A stretch of 64,000 nt of DNA from positions 1,860,001 through 1,924,000 of the forward strand of contig CP191518.1 in assembly GCA_050516505.1 (NCBI GenBank), in the 5' to 3' direction. Made by a program: the position numbers and the translations under genes. A model generated the notes under the pieces. The model made no database searches, was not told the DNA's origin, and was given only the letters and a program-made list of their open reading frames with translations. Source of the stretch: Scandinavium ludwigii_A (GTDB lineage: Bacteria > Pseudomonadota > Gammaproteobacteria > Enterobacterales > Enterobacteriaceae). Below, one piece after another: positions 58,869-64,000 of the stretch (position 1 is the first letter of the stretch; each line of letters opens with the position of its first letter).

Positions 58869-61157
58869 TTACAGGCTGCGGATCTCTTTCGAGCGCAGCG
58901 TCACCCGCACCGGCACCGATTTATACGACGGCGTGCCGCTATCTTCATCCCGATAACTGAGCGGAATCAGCACGTTGGCTTCCGGGTAATAGGCCCCGAC
59001 CGAGCCAGAGGCGATGCTGTACGCCACCACGGTGATATCTTCCAGCCGCTGATGGCTGTCGGGCAGCGCGGTGGAAATATCCACCCGGTCGCCGTGCTCC
59101 AGCCCCAGCTGCGCCATATCCTCTTCGTTCATAAACAGCACATCACGACGGCCAAATACCCCGCGATAGCGGTCATCCAGCGCGTAAATGGTGGTGTTGT
59201 ACTGATCGTGACTGCGCAGGGTGATCATCCGTAAGGTGTTGTCGCCTTCACCTTTGACGTTCTCGTCCACGCCGTGGAACACCGAAAACATCGCTTTGCC
59301 GGTCGCCGTTGGCCACACGCGCTCCGTTGGCGGCAGTGGCATGCGGAAACCGCCCGGCACGCGGATACGCGCGTTGTAATCGGTGAAGCCGGGCAGGGTT
59401 TGCTCAATCAAGCTGCGGATCCGGTCGTAATCGGCGACCAACTCCGTCCACGCCACTTTAGTGTTCTTCAGCGTTGCTTTAGCCATGCCTGCGACAATCG
59501 CCGGTTCGGATAGCAACTGCGCGGACGCCGGTTTCAGCTTGCCGGAAGAGGCGTGCACCATCGACATTGAATCTTCCACGGTAATCGACTGCTTGCCGCT
59601 CTGCTGCATATCCAGTTCGGTGCGGCCCAGACACGGGAAAATATACGTCTCTTTGGCGACCAGCAAATGGGTGCGGTTGAGCTTGGTGCCAACGTGCACG
59701 CTGAGGTCGAGCTTTTGCATTGCCGGGAACGCCTGCTCATGGTCAGGCATTGCTACCGCAAAGTTGCCGCCGAGACAAATCATTGCTTTGGAATCGCCGT
59801 CAATCATCGCTTGCGTCGCGGCGACTGCATCGTGACCGTGTTTTGACGGCGGCACAAAACCGAAGACTTCTTCAATTTTTGACAGGAAGGCGGCGGTCGG
59901 TTTTTCAGTGATGCCGACCGTACGGTTGCCCTGCACGTTGGAGTGTCCGCGCAACGGACAAATGCCCGCCCCGGGTTTACCGATATTGCCGCGCATCAGC
60001 AGTAAATCAGCAATCAAACGGACGTTGGCGGTGCCTTTGTTGTGCTGGGTGACGCCCATGCCGTAGGTAATGATGGTGGCGTTGGATTTGGCGTAGGCGA
60101 TGGCGACGGTTTCCAGATCGGTGCGTGTCAGCCCCGATTCCTGCTCGATAGATTGCCATGAGGTCGCGTGTATATCCGCAGAGAAATCGGCAAATCCTTC
60201 GGTGTGTGCGGCAATAAATTCACCGTCCAACACCTGGCCGCGCTCGGCCTCAAGGGCGAGCAGATGCTTGGCGATGCCTTTTAAGGCCGCCGCGTCGCCA
60301 CCCGCTTTGACCTGGAAATAGGTCGAGGCGATATCGGTTGAGCTGTAGGTTGCCATTTCGACCACGCTTTGCGGATCAGCAAAACGTTCCAGCGCGCGCT
60401 CGCGCAGCGGGTTAAAGACGATAATCGGCACGCCGCGACGGGCCAGTTCGTGCAGGGTGCCCATCATGCGTGGGTGGTTGGTGCCCGGGTTATGGCCGAT
60501 GGACAGCACCAGCTCGGTTTTCTCAAAATCATCGAGCGAGACCGTGCCTTTGCCGATACCGATGGAGCGCGGCAGGCCCGTGCTGGTGGCTTCGTGGCAC
60601 ATATTGGAACAGTCGGGGAAATTATTGGTGCCCAGTTCACGGGCGAACAGCTGGAATAAATACGCGGCTTCATTCGAGGCGCGACCGGAGGTGTAAAACT
60701 CAACCTCATCCGGGGCCAGTCCGCGAAGGACTTCGCCAATACGCGCAAAGGCGGCATCCCATTCTACCGGGCGCAGGGTGTCGCTGGCTTTGTCGTAGAC
60801 CAATGGATGGGTCAAACGGCCATAGCCTTCCAGTTCGAAATCACTTTTCGCCCGCAGCGCGGTCACGGTATTAGCCGCCAGAAACTCGGGCGTGACGCGT
60901 TTGTTGGTGGCCTCCCACGTCACGGCCTTCGCGCCGTTCTCGCAAAACTGGAAGGTGGATTTGTGCTCTTTATCCGGCCACGCACAGCCCGGGCAGTCAA
61001 ACCCATCAGGCTGGTTGGTGCGCAACAGCGTCGGGGGCGCATCAAAGGTATCCATTTGCGTGCGCACGGCAATCGCCGTGGCTTTCAATGCCCCCCAGCC
61101 TCCAGCAGGCCCGTCATAGTGTCTGATCCCGGGTACTGCGCGTCGTTTCTTGTTCAT
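58869..61157 (-). CDS. FdhF/YdeP-family molybdopterin oxidoreductase
   Basis: The 762-residue protein resembles E. coli YdeP, a formate-dehydrogenase-like protein linked to acid resistance. Features are the N-terminal DGFDCPGCAWPDKEHKSTFQ, a cysteine-rich segment matching the family, the molybdopterin-binding region with NMCHEATSTGLPRSIGIGKG, and the C-terminal NTTIYALDDRYRG. It has no twin-arginine signal, so it should be cytosolic. AGGAG precedes the ATG. The substrate is not known. It is convergent with the cat genes and probably not part of that pathway. Confidence 0.88.
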   Translation of the reverse strand: MNKKRRAVPGIRHYDGPAGGWGALKATAIAVRTQMDTFDAPPTLLRTNQPDGFDCPGCAWPDKEHKSTFQFCENGAKAVTWEATNKRVTPEFLAANTVTALRAKSDFELEGYGRLTHPLVYDKASDTLRPVEWDAAFARIGEVLRGLAPDEVEFYTSGRASNEAAYLFQLFARELGTNNFPDCSNMCHEATSTGLPRSIGIGKGTVSLDDFEKTELVLSIGHNPGTNHPRMMGTLHELARRGVPIIVFNPLRERALERFADPQSVVEMATYSSTDIASTYFQVKAGGDAAALKGIAKHLLALEAERGQVLDGEFIAAHTEGFADFSADIHATSWQSIEQESGLTRTDLETVAIAYAKSNATIITYGMGVTQHNKGTANVRLIADLLLMRGNIGKPGAGICPLRGHSNVQGNRTVGITEKPTAAFLSKIEEVFGFVPPSKHGHDAVAATQAMIDGDSKAMICLGGNFAVAMPDHEQAFPAMQKLDLSVHVGTKLNRTHLLVAKETYIFPCLGRTELDMQQSGKQSITVEDSMSMVHASSGKLKPASAQLLSEPAIVAGMAKATLKNTKVAWTELVADYDRIRSLIEQTLPGFTDYNARIRVPGGFRMPLPPTERVWPTATGKAMFSVFHGVDENVKGEGDNTLRMITLRSHDQYNTTIYALDDRYRGVFGRRDVLFMNEEDMAQLGLEHGDRVDISTALPDSHQRLEDITVVAYSIASGSVGAYYPEANVLIPLSYRDEDSGTPSYKSVPVRVTLRSKEIRSL

Positions 61158-61399
61158 TTAAGCTCCTGCTGGGTGGTTTACTGGAACAATTCTACACTGC
61201 TGGCGTTAACGGTTAACGACAAAAGAGGAACAAATTGTGAGGAGAAGAGGGCACTGAAACCGACGATGACGCTGTTTATTGGCGATTCTGAGAAAAGGTG
61301 ACGTCCCCAGCGCAATGTTTTGGCCGGTCGTTATGTCTCTTTATTATGGTTTATATCCAATACCTTGAAATAAGACTCACGGAGCGTAAGGGATAATTA

Positions 61400-61543
61400 A
61401 TGCGTAATATTGTGAGATTTTTTATTGCGCCGCTTTGTTTATTTTACATTAACGCCACTATTATTTTTGGCAGGTTGCTTTTTAATGATCGTCACGTTAA
61501 ACACCAAACGAAACGGCTATATGAATGTCCTTTGGTTGTTTAG
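61400..61543 (+). CDS. Candidate small membrane protein, 47 residues
   Basis: The ATG at 61400 is preceded by AAGGGA at a good spacing (AAGGGATAATTA before ATG). The product starts MRNIVRFFIAPLCLFYINAT, continues IIFGRLLFND and ends with a basic tail (RHVKHQTKRLYECPLVV). The hydrophobic stretch at about residues 6-27 suits a single transmembrane helix or an uncleaved signal. No family is recognised, and a chance frame in AT-rich DNA cannot be excluded. Confidence 0.4.
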   Translation: MRNIVRFFIAPLCLFYINATIIFGRLLFNDRHVKHQTKRLYECPLVV

Positions 61544-61934
61544 GGCTTCATTCGATTTGATGATTTAATCCAGTTTATTATTGCGATTTTTTAATTTTGT
61601 ATGCGTTATAACACTGCTAAAAATAAAACATTAAGCGTAATAATCAGGTTTGGTGGCGGCTTATCATGTGGCTCAGGTGCCGCTGATTAATTAAAAAGGC
61701 ATTGTTGTTATCTATTTAGCATTAACCCGCAGGCGGGTGATACGGCAAAACCGATGAGAACGCCGGTATAACAAAGATAATATATTGTCAATGCGACAAC
61801 AGGTTGAGTCAGCCCCGGAACCCCGCGCTTATCCGTTGATGATTGAATAGTCTGCTATATTTTCGTAAATCGTCTTTCTTTCTGATGAAAACCCTTTCGT
61901 CGGGTATCTGCTGGCCTTTATCTAAGGGGATGTT

Positions 61935-62015
61935 ATGTCCCTGGGTTTATTACGGGTTCATCAACTCTTTGATTATTGGACATTGCGGATAACCCGTTTC
62001 TTTTGCGCTGCATAA
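61935..62015 (+). CDS. Candidate 26-residue leader peptide
   Basis: The ATG at 61935 follows AAGGGG by six bases, a strong ribosome site. The product MSLGLLRVHQLFDYWTLRIT ends RFFCAA, 28 bases before the aspT ATG. Its position suggests a regulatory leader or a translationally coupled small protein upstream of the antiporter. No homologue comes to mind. Confidence 0.4.
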   Translation: MSLGLLRVHQLFDYWTLRITRFFCAA

Positions 62016-62043
62016 GGTTCAACTCAATGACCGGGGAGTCAGA

Positions 62044-63744
62044 ATGTTGGGTACGTTGATCGCCGATGTCACACATGCGTTGCAGACGACTCCAGGGCTG
62101 GCGATTTTTCTGGCCCTGACCTTTGGCTATGGAATTGGTCAGATACGCCTCGGGCCTATTCAGCTGGGTGGTGTCTGCGGCACCCTGATCGCCGCCTTAT
62201 TGATTGGTCAGCTTAATATCCCGGTTGAGTCGGGAATTAAGAATGTCTTTTTCATGTTGTTTATCTTCGCCTTAGGTTACAGCGGTGGCCCACAATTTTT
62301 TGCCAATCTGAATGCCAGAGGCCTGCAGTTGGGCATTTTTTGCCTGATTGAAGTGGTGGCAGTACTGGCGCTGGTGTTGGCCGCGACGGTGGTGATGCAT
62401 CTGGATCCGGGGACCGCGGCAGGGATGATGGCCGGGGCCGCGACCGAATCAGCCGTCGTCGGGACCGCGACGGATGCAATTTCACGTCTCGACCTGCCCG
62501 CCCACGAAATCATTCGCTTGCAGGGCAATGTCGTCACGGCCTATTCCATCACCTACATCTGCGGCCTGATCACCATCGTGATCGTGACCAGCCAGCTATT
62601 CCCCCTTTTCCTGCGCGTCAATCTGCGTGAAGAAGCCGACAAACTGTGGGTGAGCATGGGCGGGCGCATTGATACCGAAGGGGTTTCTGCTCTGCCCGCG
62701 GTCGTCGGGCGCGCTTACATTGTGGAGGGCGGGGCAGGTCAAACCGTCTCTTCCCTCCTGGCGACGCTGGGCCAGCAAAGCAGTATTATCCGCGTTCAGC
62801 GTCGTGGCCGGCAGGTGGCACTGTCACCGGACCTCAAACTGCGCCGTGGCGATGAAGTATTGGTGGTGGGTTATCGCGGTTCGATGATTGATATCTCGAA
62901 AATGCTGGGCAGAGAAATGCCCGATACCACCTCGCTGAGCGTTGGGCTTGATACCTACAGCGTTGTGCTCCTCGCGCCCGCGATGTTCAACCAGCCGCTT
63001 CAATCGCTGACGTTACCGCCGGGCGTGCATGTTGCCTCCATTGTGAGGGGGGATGCCACGCTTCCTTCACTGCCCGGCACACTGTTGCAGAAACACGATA
63101 TTTTGCAGATTTACGACGCCAGCCCCGGCGGCGGCCGCAGGTCCGCCCCGCAGTTGGGCGTTATCGGCAAAATGTTACCGGACAAACTGGCCAGTAATCT
63201 CGGTATTGCCGGGGTGGCGATTGCGCTGGGCACTATCCTCGGCAGCTTCACCCTGAAAATTGGCGGAATACCTTTCTCCGCAGGCACCGGCGGCGGCGTG
63301 CTGGTTGTCGGGTTGATCCTCGGCTGGTATCACGCCCGTCGCGCCGACCTGCATACGGTCAATTCGGATGCGCTGTCGCTGCTTAAAGATCTGGGCCTCG
63401 CCGGGTTCATTGCCGGTGTTGGCCTGTCATCCGGGCCACAGGCCCTGGCGCTGATTGAACAATATGGCTTTACCCTGCCGGTGCTTGGGGTGGCGATTGC
63501 CGTCATTCCTGCCTCGCTGTCACTGTTGGTCGGCCATTTTTTGCTCAAGCTCAGCCCGCCCGTGTTATTGGGTGCCATCGCTGGGCAGCAGTGCAGCACA
63601 CCCGCATTGAGTGCGATTCAGAACGCGTGTGGAAACTCCACGCCGCTGCTGGGTTACACCATCACCTACGCAATTTCCAACGTCGTGCTCCCATTGATGG
63701 GGCCGTTGATTGTCGGTCTGGCGAGTTCACTCCAGCCCTTATAG
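62044..63744 (+). CDS. aspT: Aspartate-alanine antiporter family protein (AspT-like)
   Basis: The 566-residue protein belongs to the aspartate:alanine exchanger family. About five N-terminal helices (LGGVCGTLIAALLIGQL; FFMLFIFALGYSGGPQFF) are followed by two cytoplasmic TrkA-C-like domains (about 210-375; RRGDEVLVVGYRG). About five C-terminal helices come next, with GTGGGVLVVGLILGW and the family motif GQQCSTPALSAIQ. In known systems it swaps aspartate for alanine, yielding proton-motive force together with aspartate decarboxylase. GGGGAG lies before the ATG. A paralogue starts 38 bp later. Confidence 0.88.
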   Translation: MLGTLIADVTHALQTTPGLAIFLALTFGYGIGQIRLGPIQLGGVCGTLIAALLIGQLNIPVESGIKNVFFMLFIFALGYSGGPQFFANLNARGLQLGIFCLIEVVAVLALVLAATVVMHLDPGTAAGMMAGAATESAVVGTATDAISRLDLPAHEIIRLQGNVVTAYSITYICGLITIVIVTSQLFPLFLRVNLREEADKLWVSMGGRIDTEGVSALPAVVGRAYIVEGGAGQTVSSLLATLGQQSSIIRVQRRGRQVALSPDLKLRRGDEVLVVGYRGSMIDISKMLGREMPDTTSLSVGLDTYSVVLLAPAMFNQPLQSLTLPPGVHVASIVRGDATLPSLPGTLLQKHDILQIYDASPGGGRRSAPQLGVIGKMLPDKLASNLGIAGVAIALGTILGSFTLKIGGIPFSAGTGGGVLVVGLILGWYHARRADLHTVNSDALSLLKDLGLAGFIAGVGLSSGPQALALIEQYGFTLPVLGVAIAVIPASLSLLVGHFLLKLSPPVLLGAIAGQQCSTPALSAIQNACGNSTPLLGYTITYAISNVVLPLMGPLIVGLASSLQPL

Positions 63745-63782
63745 CTGTCAGGACTTTTCATCCATGTAACTGAGGTTAACCC

Positions 63783-64000
63783 ATGAACTGGTTGCACGAT
63801 TTGTTTCAAAAGTCTCCCGAGATCGCACTGTTTTTCTCGATTGCTGCCGGGTATTACATCGGCAAAATTAAATTTGGGAAGTTTCAGTTAGGTGGGGTAG
63901 CAGGCTCATTACTGGTGGCCGTGATAGTCAGCCAGGTCGGAGTTCAGATCGATCCCGAAGTGAAATCCGTGATGTTTGCCCTGTTCATTTATGCCGTCGG
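63783..64000 (+). CDS. Second AspT-like antiporter, 5' part
   Basis: Seventy-two codons are visible before the window ends (MNWLHDLFQKSPEIALFFSI, then AAGYYIGKIKFGKFQLGGVA and SVMFALFIYAVG). They match the N-terminal helices of the upstream antiporter (GYGIGQI...LGGVCG, LFIFALG), so this is a tandem paralogue. An aspartate decarboxylase gene often lies nearby and may follow outside the window. Confidence 0.85.
   Translation, partial: MNWLHDLFQKSPEIALFFSIAAGYYIGKIKFGKFQLGGVAGSLLVAVIVSQVGVQIDPEVKSVMFALFIYAV

Larger units (their letters stand above)
61158..62043. other. AT-rich 886-bp spacer before the aspT genes
   Basis: The spacer has long AT-rich tracts that probably hold the divergent promoters of the ydeP-like gene and the antiporter unit. 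Two short frames with good ribosome sites lie inside (61400-61543 and 61935-62015, listed separately). I see no tRNA, insertion sequence or repeat array in it. Confidence 0.5.

Noticed and set aside
1..64000. tRNA or rRNA genes and a tRNA-linked attachment site for the island
   Set aside because: I saw no cloverleaf-like sequence or rRNA signature, and no flanking direct repeat at the island borders.

Overview
The window looks like chromosomal DNA of an Enterobacteriaceae species, probably Enterobacter, Lelliottia, Leclercia or a relative. The evidence is dbpA, a YdeP-type oxidoreductase, an HpaX-like transporter, and an indole-3-acetate (iac) cluster laid out as described for Enterobacter soli. 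Assignments rest on reading the translated sequence; no database search was run.

Region 1 (1-24255) holds the 3' end of dbpA and then a complete type VI secretion system (T6SS). hcp is divergent. The main operon runs tssB-tssC-tssE-tssF-tssG-tagH-tssJ-tssK-tssL-clpV-vasH-like-tagO-tssA-tssM-vasL-vgrG, which matches the Vibrio cholerae vas order. All 13 core components are present. The VasH-like regulator lacks the central sigma-54 AAA+ domain. A DcrB/Eag-type chaperone leads into the effector region.

Region 2 (24268-40040) is a 16-kb Rhs toxin array. One full-length prePAAR-PAAR-Rhs effector with its immunity gene is followed by displaced rhs 3' pieces, orphan toxin tips and immunity genes. 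Recognisable tips include an HNH/endonuclease VII-like nuclease, a colicin E3-like rRNase with an intact D-H-E triad, and a TNT-type NAD glycohydrolase. Several other tips are unrecognised. The array also contains an internally deleted IS630-family element, a SymE remnant, a direct repeat of about 605 bp spaced 2,474 bp apart, and related hairpins after many immunity genes.

Region 3 (40023-42934, minus strand) encodes an SH3-like lipoprotein, an exported protein and a membrane-anchored pseudokinase, perhaps accessory to the T6SS. Region 4 (43270-46741, minus) holds a GAPDH, a GlxA-type AraC regulator and an ACS-family transporter.

Region 5 (47008-58826, plus) is a catabolic island: iacR, then iacH-A-B-I-C-D-E-F-G, an MHS-family transporter and catB-catC-catA. 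Together these should take indole-3-acetate to catechol and then to the beta-ketoadipate enol-lactone. The enzymes after catC are not in the window.

Region 6 (58869-64000) has a convergent molybdopterin oxidoreductase, an 886-bp spacer with two candidate small ORFs, an AspT-type antiporter and the start of a second one.
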